Shown piece by piece: positions 9,186 to 18,055 of a stretch of DNA of 29,586 nucleotides. Where the stretch lies: the NCBI GenBank assembly GCA_009602725.1, contig WELB01000043.1:673291-702876 (forward strand), in the 5' to 3' direction. This DNA is from Spirogloea muscicola. Its lineage: Eukaryota > Streptophyta > Zygnematophyceae > Spirogloeales > Spirogloeaceae. The position numbers and the translations under genes were made by a program. The notes beneath the pieces are model-generated. The model searched no databases. It had not been told where the DNA came from and worked only from the letters and a program-made list of their open reading frames with translations. Position 1 is the stretch's first letter, and every line of letters starts with the position of its first letter.

Positions 9186-9939
9186 TATATTAGGGGCGCA
9201 CCCGTGCTACGTTAGGATAGGCGTAGGCCCCTCTATTAGGTGCCTAGAGAGAGCCACAGGGCAGGGTACAGGCCAGCTGCCGTGGGCACCCCAGCTTGTA
9301 AGGCAAGAGATATGGGAGGGTATCGACGATATTGTAATGGCTGCGATAGAGTTTGCGGTATCTGGGTCGCTAGGTTGGTGTTTTGAGGAGCTTCTTGGAG
9401 TATCTATACACGTGATAAGGTTTGATAATGGCACGCTCGATAGCATGCCGCCTCCCCATGTCGCACCTTACTTATGGGAACCTTCGTATCCAGGCCATGT
9501 TGTAGTCTTTGGGAACGGAAGGGTTACTTATGGTAGAGAGCACAGGTTCCATGAGGTGCTTATGTCACAAAACAAGTTTATGATATTTGACGGCAAAGAC
9601 AGTATAGTAGCATTGATTATATGAGACAAGTTAAAGCTATTGCTTAGACCCGCCGTGCTTAGCGGTGCAGTAGAGCAGCTTATTGACCCCTGTGGGAAGT
9701 GCAGGTTAGCCTCCATATCTGGAGAGATACTACCTAAACTTACCAGGCCCCTCTCTGTGCCTATTATGGCTGTTCCTCTGTGTTTCTTTGATTCTCACAT
9801 AGAGAAAATGAACAGCATTAAGATGGCTATGGGTGTCGAAACTTCTGACCCAAGCAAGAGGTCTACACACAATATAAGTTGCTTCTTTGATGACAGGTCC
9901 TTTTGGAAGTATATGTCGTACAGAAGGGGACTTATATGA
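9186..9939 (+). pseudogene. Unassigned giant-virus ORF pair with internal stop
   Basis: A frame continuing from the MutS piece changes character at about 9186 and encodes CYVRIGVGPSIRCLERATG, SLGWCFEELLGVSIHVIRFD, YPGHVVVFGNGRVTYGREHR and NKFMIFDGKDSIVALII before TGA (9622-9624). The same frame goes on without a shift: LKLLLRPAVLSGAVEQLIDP, CGKCRLAS, VPIMAVPLCFFDSHIEK, ending TGA 9937-9939. Both halves look like real protein, so this is either two neighbouring genes or one with a nonsense mutation. No family recognised. CGKC might be part of a metal site. Confidence 0.5.
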
Positions 9940-9949
9940 CAAGAGGGAG

Positions 9950-10399
9950 ATGAATAACAGAGATTTTTTTGGATACCACGGGTGGATTGGTGGGATAGTA
10001 GATGATTACGGAGGATATGTTAACATGTGTTGGGCCTTGTTGAAGGGAGCGTAATACTGCGGCTGACAATGACCCCAGAAGAGTGTATTGCAAAGGGAGA
10101 GAGCTACGAGTACGAGATACGAGGGGTGTGCAAGATACCTGCTATGACTGAAGAGGGTTCTTTAAAAAAAAAGTGCAGAGAAAGTGCTGCAGATAGAGGA
10201 GATTAGGTCAAGGGCGGAGCATTACGTATCTCGCGACCCTCTGTATGACTCATGTGAGTGCAGCATGACGCAATCTCCTGTGCCAGCAAGGGTGCGTATG
10301 AAATGGACTGGTTTTGCTGATCTTGACACCTCTATGATTTACAGGGATCTTAGGGGCAGGAGATCGATAGCTATATCAGAGGTCTTACTGTACCTGTAA
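9950..10399 (+). pseudogene. Unassigned viral coding remnant, frames shifted
   Basis: Short coding-like pieces occur in different frames: FGYHGWIGGIVDDYGGYV near 9970, then LVEGSVILRLTMTPEECIA to YEYEIRGVCKIPAMTEEG at about 10033-10160. After a run of ten A (10165-10174) there follows VLQIEEIRSRAEHYVSRDP to DLDTSMIYRDLRGRR, ending with TAA at 10397-10399. The A-run is a likely slip site. I recognise no family. Composition and spacing fit the viral block. Confidence 0.45.
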
Positions 10400-10694
10400 G
10401 GAACCTCGCCCTACACACGCATTAAGGGTGAGCAGTCCTTCTTGGGTTCGGCTGTACGGGGTTTAGGGACCAACCCACTACACAGGCAAAGCACTAGCGC
10501 ATAGGCGCAGCGGAAGACAGGCCCCGTGGCGCCGCCGTCCGGCGGCGACTCCACCTCCTGGGCGCAGGCCGGCGCAGCAGGCCCCGCAGCAGAGTGCGGC
10601 GGCGGCTGCGGCGGCGAGCAGCGGCAAGGCTGCTCCCGGGCTTCACCGCTTCGAACTCAGCCCCAAGGCTCTTCGTGCTTCCCCGTGCCACCCC
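10400..10694. other. Junction between viral block and GC-rich repeat
   Basis: The first hundred bases hold nothing recognised. From about 10500 the sequence becomes very GC-rich with GGCGGC-type triplets, unlike the viral DNA to the left. This marks the left border of the retroelement-derived sequence at 10.5-11.7 kb. Confidence 0.4.
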
Positions 10695-10704
10695 CCCTCC
10701 AGGG

Positions 10705-10769
10705 AGAGAAGGGCTCGCCCATTGAGGATAGGGGCTGGAAAAAGCGAGCCCAGAAAAGAATGAACAAAA
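10705..10769 (-). mobile_element. 65-bp LINE-tail micro-insertion with 10-bp target duplication
   Basis: On the minus strand it reads TTTTGTTCATTCTTTTCTGG, a hairpin with CCAGCCC, then CCTCAATGGGCGAGCCC and TTCTCT. CCCTCCAGGG flanks it exactly at 10695-10704 and 10770-10779. Length, start and end are almost the same as the plus-strand insertion at 331-391, although the flanks are unrelated. That makes the unit discrete rather than a random truncation. Confidence 0.75.
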
Positions 10770-10805
10770 CCCTCCAGGGGTGTGAGCGGGTCGCCCCATG
10801 GCCTG

Positions 10806-10960
10806 CCTTGCGGCGGGCCAAAGATCCTCCCTTGAACGGGCGGATCCTAGCGAGGGGTATTAGTGAACGGGCGGGGCCCGCCTCTGGGCGGGCCACTTGC
10901 CCGGCAAGCCAAGCAAGCCTGCCCGCCACTTGGCGGACCCCATTGTCCCAAATAGCCGGT
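10806..10960. repeat. GC-rich imperfect palindromes
   Basis: Short inverted matches such as GGGCGGGGCCCGCCTCTGGG and GGCGGGCCA with TGGCGGACC occur close together. The stretch could fold strongly but belongs to no element I recognise. It precedes a LINE C-terminal remnant. Confidence 0.35.
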
Positions 10961-11029
10961 CATGTAATGCCAACAGAGCCATGTGGCTTAACCAAACGGC
11001 TGGTTCATTACAGTACCTGTTCTCTACCT

Positions 11030-11365
11030 CGCCCAAGTCTTCCGGATGCGCTTGGCCATCTCTTTGCATGCGCCATGGACATCTACGGCGGCTACGCAAC
11101 GAAGTGGTCTTCCCTCCTCCATCGCCTGGCACTGCTTGTCGATGCCCGCCGACGTAGTCGGGCGGGTAGCTTGGGGCATTCTAGCGTCCCGCAAGCCATC
11201 GTTGCAAGCTATAGAATGCGACTATCATTGAGGCTACAGCGCTCCCAGGCACTCGCGATACACCAGCGTGCTGGTCGTGCATTAGCCCAGGCTAATGGCT
11301 TCCGTCGTGGTGGGTTGGCGCCTCAGCATAGCTTGTCAGATAAGCATGTGCTCACTCGGGGATAA
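11030..11365 (+). mobile_element. LINE ORF C-terminal remnant
   Basis: The frame gives AMDIYGGYATKWSSLLHRLA, RMRLSLRLQRSQALAIHQRA and SLSDKHVLTRG before TAA (11363-11365). The order matches the post-endonuclease region of the copy at 13.6-13.9 kb (AMDVHGAFGSRLLDLIQRLA). The usual final Tyr is missing. It is 5'-truncated and lies inside the giant-virus block. Confidence 0.75.
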
Positions 11366-11429
11366 TTAGTGTCCCCCTTAGCCAGATTATTACCCAGTTA
11401 CCAGGACTTTTGTAAGGCTAGAATTGGCC

Positions 11430-11700
11430 TCTCTTTCAATTTCATGCGCACCGCGCGCCTTCTCTCTTTGCAGCGGTCCCTAGCTTTCGCGGTCCACTTA
11501 CGCGCAGGCCGCGCTTTGGCGGCGGCCTCCGGCTTCCGTCTGGGCGACGTCTTTCCGCCTGCTAGCTATTCAGATTTGCATCTACTGACTAGATTTTACT
11601 GAGAGTCCGCTTGCTGCTGTCTCAGTCCTTAGCACTCCGGCTCCTTCAGACCTTGTCCATTCCTTTGGGCTGGCCTCTCCCAGCCACCACTTAATTTGGC
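11430..11700 (+). mobile_element. LINE 3' end inserted before the RPB2 remnant
   Basis: SLQRSLAFAVHLRAGRALAA and ASYSDLHLLTRFY end in TGA (11600-11602). A short 3' UTR leads to CAGACCTTGTCCATTCCTTT, GGGCTGGCCTCTCCCAGCCA and CTTAATTTGG at about 11648-11700. This tail type is the one that inserted alone at 5067-5122. RPB2-like sequence starts within 40 bp of its end. Confidence 0.75.
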
Positions 11701-11730
11701 CGCGCTTGCTTTCATACATACATTGGTGAC

Positions 11731-13120
11731 ATGCATACCCTGAAATTCACTTACTGCAGAGACCCGGCGATCAGACACTTATGCACCCTGATTATGATAT
11801 CCTCGTCTGGAGGTACTGGGGAGATTATGAGGAGTGACGCTCAAATCATCAGGAAGAATTTTTGCAAAGGGCTCCAAAACTGCCAGGTCATTATGACCAT
11901 AGTATCCATGCTTGTGGAGTGCTCTGCAGTACTCTTGGATCGCATGCCACTGTCTTTTAGAGATGACTACCGCTTTAAGTGCCTGCGAACTTCAGGAAAC
12001 ATTGTGTACGGGATGTTCAGGTCCTGTATAATGCGATCTCCCAGCAGGCCGCAATCTGCAGTGCAGAGTAGCATACACACATGTATGAAGAGAAGCGACA
12101 TAGTTGTTGGTGGCAGGGAGTATGATAAGATGGCTGTGCAATTATCAAAGAGGTCTCTGATAGACTCTCTATCCAGTGTCAGGAGGCTTTTTGTGCCCTG
12201 CGACATAAATAGCCCTAACACGAGATGAGGCAGACCCACAAGAGCCAGAAGGGGTACATATGTCCGTGTGAGACGCCTGAGGGCAAGGCTGTAGGCACAA
12301 TAAAGCACCTTGCAGCTTGCTGCCTCATATCGAGGCCATTAGACGCAACAGTAAAAGACAGTACAGCACATTTGAGAGGGCAATAGATGTTCCCCTCAAT
12401 TGCACGTTAGACGGAGCAATAGATGGGGTGATAGAAGGGTGGTCTTAACATTCTGCGTAGGCGCTTGAAGGGCGCTTCTCCCACAACCTCCTGCACCGTT
12501 CAGGGCAGCATGTTCACGATAAGGTCCCCTAGTGGGAGGCCTATTAAGCCTGTTCTAAATGTAGAGGACCACCCTGTAGACTGGAATTACACTGCGCCCT
12601 GGAATATTATGGTAAGTAATGGCATGATAAGGTACATAGAACCTGAAGAGGACTTAGAGAGCAAACCTGCCGTACTGGGCTATGAGCTCGACATAAAGAT
12701 ACACCAGTGTACAAAGCTCGGTCTTGCAGTATCTCTGATACCATTCCCTGAGCACAGTCAGTCGGCAAGGAACGTCTTTGCCTCGTCTATGATTAAGCAG
12801 TCTCTCCACATAAGCAGTGGTAAGTTAGCGCCATGTGCTTGCTGCTGCTGCTTTACAAGTTGCCGAGCAAACAGCCGAAACCGATGAACAGCCGAGACGG
12901 CCAACCCCACAGCCGAGGCCAATCGAACAGCTCGACAAGCGGCCTATCTATGACTGGAACGAGAAGGCATGCACTATGCTGCAAAGACCCCTTTTATCAA
13001 CTATGATAGGGAGAAAGATTGGTTACACCAGCGACCCCAATTGCGTGAATCTTGTCACATGTATTATGTCTATGACCGGATACAACCAGGAGGATGCGAT
13101 AATTGTGAAGAAGTCACGGG
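11731..13120 (+). pseudogene. Giant-virus RNA polymerase subunit 2 (RPB2-like), fragmented
   Basis: Five frame segments run in RPB2 order: 11731-12225 (DDYRFKCLRTSGNIVYGMF, then RSLIDSLSSVRRLFVP), 12225-12360 (KGYICPCETPEGKAVGTIKH), 12362-12445 (FERAIDVPLNCTLDGAIDG), 12444-12819 (MIRYIEPEEDLESK, GLAVSLIPFPEHSQSARN, MIKQSL) and about 12940-13120 (QRPLLSTMIGRKIGYTSD, SMTGYNQEDAIIVKKS). CPCETPEGKAVG, IPFPEHSQSARN and TGYNQEDA are diagnostic of the subunit. The N-terminal third and the C-terminal metal-binding and clamp parts are missing. At least three frameshifts show it is dead. Around 12820-12940 about 110 nt of extra Q/P-rich sequence interrupts a conserved region. LINE sequence borders both ends. 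Viral rather than host origin is inferred from the neighbouring MutS7 and the compact, low-GC coding. Confidence 0.88.
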
Positions 13121-13129
13121 TTCAAGGTT

Positions 13130-13367
13130 TCAGATTGGGGCGTTTAGGGCCGTCCGCATTCCCCAAGCCCAGTGGTCTGCGTGGGCTGGGGGGCAAAAGA
13201 GCGGAAAGGGAGCGGCACGGAGGGAAGCGCGGCAGCGGCGCGGTCTGCAAAAGAAAGATGCTGCCCTGAGAAGAAGAAGGGCTGAAAAATGTTGGAAAGA
13301 GTGTACTAAACTCTTGACTGCTAGCTTCATCTGTGGTCTAGGTCTAGCTGTCCTGTGTGGAGCTGCG
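13130..13367 (-). mobile_element. Inverted 5' segment of a LINE insertion
   Basis: Read on the minus strand, this segment starts with NAAPHRTARPRP, the same residues and bases as in the ORF start at 29529-29586, and continues MKLAVKSLVHSFQHFSALLL to TGA near 13131. It lies immediately before plus-strand LINE 3' sequence. An inverted 5' part joined to a normally oriented 3' part is the known outcome of twin priming in LINE integration. About 38 bp are identical to the window's right end in reverse complement. Confidence 0.65.
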
Positions 13368-14066
13368 TTGAGGCGTGTACCGTATGCGCTTGGCCGTCTC
13401 GCTGCAGAGGTCTATGGCCCACGGACGGCCAGACCCCTTACGCGACGCGCTGACCTGGTCGCCATCCCTCCCGGCGGCGGTCCCCGCATCATCGCTGATG
13501 TGGTGACAACAGACTGCATCGACTCCGCCAACCCCACCAGATCGGCGTCGTTTGCAGGGCACGCGGTCGGCCAGGCGGCCCGCGGCAAGGAGCGAAAATC
13601 ACCCGGTGGGGGATGAATTCGCGGCCCTGGCGATGGATGTACACGGGGCTTTCGGCAGCCGCTTGCTGGATCTCATTCAGCGGCTTGCTCGCCAGGCCAT
13701 TGACCGGCGGCCGGGTCTGCCAGGGGCGATGCCCGGCTTCAACGCCGTCGGGTCGCTCGCACAAGTCCTCCGCATGCGCCTGGCCGTATCGCTTCAGCGC
13801 TCCCTTGCCCACGCCGTCCATACGCGCGCAGGCCGTGCTATGGCCGCCGCCTCTGGGTCTTGGCGGAGCGCCTTTTTCCCTGCAGCGAGCTACTCAGACC
13901 TCATGTTGCTCACTCGTGGGAACTGAGCTTTCCTCTGCATCGTTTCTGTGTTCTGCAGTATGTTGTAGTGTAGTCCATTCTCCGGCTCCTCTTGCCTTGG
14001 CTTTGGACATTGTCCATTCTTTTTTGGGCTGGCTTTGCCAGCCCCTCTTTTCTATGGGCGCGCTCT
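13368..14066 (+). mobile_element. LINE 3' part: endonuclease domain, C-terminus and tail
   Basis: The plus strand first holds a stray 50-bp piece of the C-terminal block (RMRLAVSLQRS in one frame, 13380-13425). It then reads RRADLVAIPPGGGPRIIADV, matching the endonuclease core LDIVGVQPGGGPRALVDVVV of the longer copies, with two Asp about 14 residues apart as in PD-(D/E)XK enzymes. After a frameshift near 13605 it reads AMDVHGAFGSRLLDLIQRLA, AVGSLAQVL, SLQRSLAHAVHTRAGRAMAA and SYSDLMLLTRGN, TGA 13924-13926. The 3' UTR ends with the hairpin and ATGGGCGCGC at about 14062. The element lands in the RPB2 pseudogene. Confidence 0.8.
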
Positions 14067-14300
14067 TCTCTATGGCCCGCGCGCTGCGTGCCGGCAGAGC
14101 CCTCGCTGCTGCCTCTGGCTCTCGCCAGGGGTCCCGCCTCCAGGAGCCCAGCTTCTCTGTTACTGAGTGGTTCGTAGCTGCTTTGTTTCTATTTGTGCTT
14201 GATTTTCTTAGCGCGTCCCCTGGCCCCCTTCTCGTACTTTGTTCATTCTTCTTTGGGCTGTTTTTCCAGCCCCTATTCTCAATGGGCCGAGCCCTTTGTT
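14067..14300 (+). mobile_element. Stacked LINE 3' end
   Basis: LINE coding resumes right after the preceding tail (ALRAGRALAAASGSRQGSRL, QEPSFSVTEW), with the LLSRGY block partly lost. The 3' UTR follows with CCCCTTCTCGTACTTTGTTC, a hairpin GGGCTG/CCAGCCC and CTCAATGGGCCGAGCCC. It belongs to the CTCAATGGGCGAGC tail type. Confidence 0.65.
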
Positions 14301-14309
14301 CTTGTAGCG

Positions 14310-14347
14310 AGAGAAGTACTCGCCCATAGAGAAGAGGGGCTGGCAAA
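14310..14347 (-). mobile_element. 38-bp LINE-tail micro-insertion with 6-bp target duplication
   Basis: Only the hairpin's right arm and the end of the tail are present: on the minus strand TTTGCCAGCCCCTCTTCTCT, then ATGGGCGAGTACTTCTCT. GTAGCG flanks it at 14304-14309 and 14348-14353. The empty site is visible elsewhere in the window: the same LINE 5' sequence at about 29535-29556 reads across GCGCTAC without the insert. That comparison makes this the best-proven tail-only insertion. Confidence 0.75.
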
Positions 14348-14353
14348 GTAGCG

Positions 14354-14730
14354 CCTTGGGATGCTCATCACGAACAGCGGTAGGCGATGTTTAGAAAAGG
14401 GCTCGCCCAATGAGGATAGGGGCTGGAAAAAAGGCAGCCCAAAAAAGAATGAACAAAGGACGAGAAGGGGCCAGGGGAAGAACGAAGAACAACAAGCACT
14501 GAAACGAAGCAGCCACGAAGCACTCAGTAACCCCTGCTAAGCAACCTCAGGTCAGAGAGACTGGGTTCCTGGAAGCGGGTCCAAGGTTTAGGAGGGCTCG
14601 GGTTTATCCCAGCGGTTGGTAGTCGACGGAATCTCCACCGTAGGGTTTGGGGTCGACCCCTGAGATCCAGACCGTCGGGCGCTAGGGAGCGCCGGCGGGC
14701 TGGGGTCATCAGACACTGGAGGGCAATTGG
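14354..14730 (-). mobile_element. LINE 5' UTR and ORF start, interrupted by another LINE 3' end
   Basis: On the minus strand 14728 to 14586 matches 29376-29510 (CCAGTGTCTGATGACCCCAG, AGCGCCCGACGGTCTGGAT, CCCTACGGTGGAGAT), and 14388 to 14348 matches 29508-29551 including ATGAGCATCCCAAGGCGCTA. The two parts were one 5' UTR plus ORF start (MSIPRRY). They are separated by an insertion at 14395-14585. The match to the right end shows that this 5' region recurs in the genome. Confidence 0.7.
14395..14585 (-). mobile_element. 191-bp LINE 3' end inserted in a LINE 5' UTR
   Basis: Minus-strand reading: CTTCCAGGAACCCAGTCTCT, SDLRLLSRGY-stop, a 3' UTR with CTTCTCGTCCTTTGTTCATT, the hairpin and CTCATTGGGCGAGCCC. 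GTTTAG occurs at 14389-14394 and 14586-14591, and the uninterrupted target exists at about 29500-29515 (CCTAAACCTCGCC). The empty site defines both ends of the insert and so the 3' end of the LINE RNA. Confidence 0.75.
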
Positions 14731-14904
14731 CACGCGTTGCATCTGAGTGCTGGCCTCGAAGGCCACAAAACGGTGCCCGGAATGACAAAACAACACATCA
14801 ATGACGATGCAGATGGATGCTCAGTAACCACGAGTGAGCAACAGCAGATCAGCTGGCCGGGCTCTCGCTGCAGCCTCTGGCTTCCGCCAGGAAAGAGATC
14901 GTGT

Positions 14905-17754
14905 ATTAGAATCACATCTTTAGACCTACACAACCTACAGCAGATTGACCCGCTCAGTAACCACGGGTCAGAAGATAAAGGTCGCTAATCGATGCCTGAA
15001 TACTAGACGTCAGATACGGAGCCATTCTGCCACCAACTAGAGCTCGCCCAGCTTTCTGGTGCAAAGCATTAGCCTGACCACGCTGCAAACAAGCCGAAAC
15101 TCGTCGTTGCAAGAACGACAGATATGCAGCTGGCAAGTCCATCTGAGCCGGAAACACAGCTGCACGTCGTGTCTAGCCTAAATTGGCAATATTCTGAAGG
15201 AAAGGGTGGAAGCGAAGACCCAGACAGCCAAAGATATCGACTGCTATTGGCAGGAGCTGATCGCATTGCGGGTAATTGGAGCAGTGCTGCAGCTTTCTTT
15301 GTTCTGCACCGTCTACTGCGTGGCCAGCGATGTGTGTCGATGCTGGATCTTTATACGCCTCCGTAACAACGACATCGACCAAGGCCCGTGGTCCTCCACC
15401 AGGTTGCACGCCCACAATGTCAAGTGTGCGGCGATGATGACGTCCCTGGGCGTCCGTGGTGATAGGCATGATGTCGTTGACTTCCACGACTGCACGGTAG
15501 CCGGCGACGCGTATCAAGCCCGCCAGGGCATCGCGGAGGAGGTCCACCACTTCTGGTCCAGCGGGGCATCTCAGCATGTGAGTGTCGAGCTCAGCACCCT
15601 CTGCACGGAAGCCGCACTCACACTGGCGCACCCCAATCAGGCAGTTGGGTGGGAGGCCGAGGCAGAGTTGAAGCGACGTCCGAAAGGCCTCGGAGCTGAG
15701 GCTGAAGGCGTTGGCGACGGCGTGTCAGGTGATCCAGTCGGTGGCACCTAGTGTGGCTAGAGAAGTTAGTCTTGCCAGGCTCCTTGAATTGTTCTGAATC
15801 TCTGGCAGCCTCGTCGACCTTCCGCGGCGCTCGTCTTCCACTGCCGTAACCAGTCCGGATTGTGCCCCTCTATCAGAAGCTTGGGCGAGGGCGGAGAATG
15901 GCATGATCAGGGGTTGGAGAGAGGGAAAAGAGCCGATGGCTGAGTCACGGATGCTCCTCAGATCCGCTTAAAAGGGAAAGGAGCCTTCTTCCAAATTGCG
16001 TACAGGGTCGTGGAGGCAAGGGAAGCGCATGGGGAGCAGAGAGGCGACTTGGTGCCAGCAGCCCAGGAAGGCTGCTTGCGCCGTCTGCTCCAACGACCGG
16101 CAGCCAAGGCTGCCGATGCGGGTGGGAAGGGAAGCTTGGAGGGAAGATGAAGAGGAGGGGAAAGGTGAAGAATGTAGAAGAGATGCCAGGGAGTGTAGAA
16201 GGGAGTTGCCGAATTCCTTGTAAAGCTCGCCCACCATGCCTACTGGGGCACCTGTCCGTTGCAGGAGCAAGCGCGTTGGCCGATACAGCGGGTGAGAATG
16301 GCCAACGCCAGCTGTGTGTCCCCAAGGAGGGGAAGGGAAGGGAGGGGGGCGAGGTGTAGTTGAAGGCGTTCCCGCAAGTTCACCGCCATGTGAGCTGGTG
16401 TGCCAAGGGGAACCTTGAGGATGGCCAGCCCATTGGCAGGGGTCTGGCAGCGGTGGGGGAGCTGAAGGTTGGCGAGGAGACCGTGTGAGGACGATGCCAC
16501 GCTCTTGGACGGGCAAACCCGCAGGCCCATCAGGTCCACTTCACGAACAAGCAAGGGGCAAGCCGCCATGACTTCAGCTGGAAGTCCGATGATGTGTTTA
16601 TCATCCGCGCAGGAGGGGAAGAGGAGGTCTGGGTGTTGGCTCTGGGTGCGCCGTATAGCCCGACAATGTGCCAAGGCAAACAGGATTGGGCTAAGGGGAT
16701 CCCCCTGGCGTGTGCCAGAAGATGACCCCAGCGTCTTCCACGACTCTCCTTGCTTGCCACAGCAGCCGCCCTGGGCGGCCATAGGCCATGAGGAAAAGGG
16801 GTATAAGTGAAGGGAAGTGGTTGTGCAGCTCCTCCATGATGACGCTGCGCTCCACTGTGTTGAAGGCGTTACTGATATCCAGCCCAAGGACCATCGTTGA
16901 AGGGTCCACATTAAGAGCAGCGCGGATGCCGTGGACGAGGGCGTCCGCCCCGCAGGACATGCCAGCACCAAATTGGTGGGGTGATAGGTGGCTGGGCAGC
17001 TGGGGTTTCAGCTCGCTGCACACCAGCCGCATGATAACCTCCGTCATCGCACTTGTGAACTCGCTGCCAGCTTCTCGCGATTCTGGCGATTGCAGCAGTG
17101 ATAGGCATGGACTGGCAGCCATCTCGTGTTGAAGCGGTGCTGGCATACTGGGCAGGGGACTCTCTGGTCTGGCGCATTTGGGAGGCCCGTGTGGACTGGG
17201 CTCGAGTCATGAGACCGACCCTGCCGATGGCGAGGTCGTTCTTGATGGTCACCAGCTGTATGGCGTCTCACGACAACAGGTCGAGGCAGCAAGGGAGGTG
17301 GAGGAAGGGGTAGAGGTAACAGGGGAGGTAGAGGAGGCAATGATGGCGGCGGCACTGGTGGTGGTGGTGGTGGTGGTGGTGGTGGTGGTGGTGGCGGCTC
17401 CGGGGCGGGGACTGGTGCAGGCACTGGTAAATGCACAGCTGGAGCTTGGGGAAGAGATGGACGTTGCCTTCGAGTCGAGAGTAGATGCAGCAGACTGCGC
17501 GGCCGGCAGGAAAGAAAGGGCCCGTCCGCAGTAGAGGAGTCGCTTGACTGTGCTTGGCTGATAACAATTCCGACTCGGCGGTCCATGTTGGGGGCCTCGG
17601 ACTCTGCATCCGAGGAGGCCGAGCCGGGGTCCGCAAGCCGAGCTATCTCATCAGGAGCAGGGACTGCAGGGAGGGGCTCGGGCTCCACAGCCGTCGTCGG
17701 GGAGGAGCGTGAAGAAGCTGAAGGGGGCGTTGAAAGAGTGGGAAGGTCGGCCAA
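14905..17754 (-). mobile_element. LINE copy A: N-terminal finger, RT, knuckle, endonuclease; internally deleted
   Basis: Read from 17754 down: ATG and a Pro-rich N-terminus with about 14 consecutive Pro, then a C2HC finger CPVCQHRFNTRWLPVHAYHC. The next 20 codons run into reverse transcriptase (HQFGAGMSCGADALVHGIRA, LGLDISNAFNTVE, SGTRQGDPLSPILFALA), so the first RT blocks and linker are missing. The catalytic box reads CADD instead of the usual YADD or FADD (near 16600). The post-RT part has SLPTRIGSLGCRSLEQ, the knuckle CECGFRAEGAELDTHMLRC, the endonuclease core RRTLDIVGVQPGGGPRALVD and the end SDLYLLTRGY-stop at 14954. Several frameshifts and stops occur. The arrangement fits early-branching LINEs with a restriction-like endonuclease (R2/NeSL-like groups). 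Not active. Confidence 0.85.
17355..17393 (+). repeat. GGT triplet microsatellite
   Basis: About thirteen GGT triplets encode the poly-Pro part of LINE copy A on the minus strand. Slippage here would keep frame. Confidence 0.8.
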
Positions 17755-18055
17755 TGAGGCAATGGCAGCCCTTGTTGCAGCAGCTTAGCTGCGGGTGCCG
17801 TAAGGGCGAGGGGCGCGCCGCGCGGGCTGCGCGCCGCGCCGCGACCTTTGGCAGCCGCCGCCATGGCGGTGGAGTCGGCCAGCGGGCGGTGGGCGTTGGG
17901 CNTGGGGTGGGGGAGCCATATGTACTGATTTGTGAATTTCGGGATGGGGGAGCCGTTCAAAGCAATACTAACGGAACGGGCGGAGGATGGCCCATTCAGT
18001 AGCTACGAGTGAGGACCCTCAAATCCGACACACTAGCTGCCGGAAAACAATCCCC
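17755..18055. other. Spacer between head-to-head LINE copies
   Basis: The spacer continues upstream of the copy A start codon with no recognised gene and holds one undetermined base at 17902. A GC-rich stretch CGCGCCGCGCGGGCTGCGCG lies at about 17813-17833. It may contain the copy A 5' UTR or promoter; nothing more can be supported. Confidence 0.4.
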
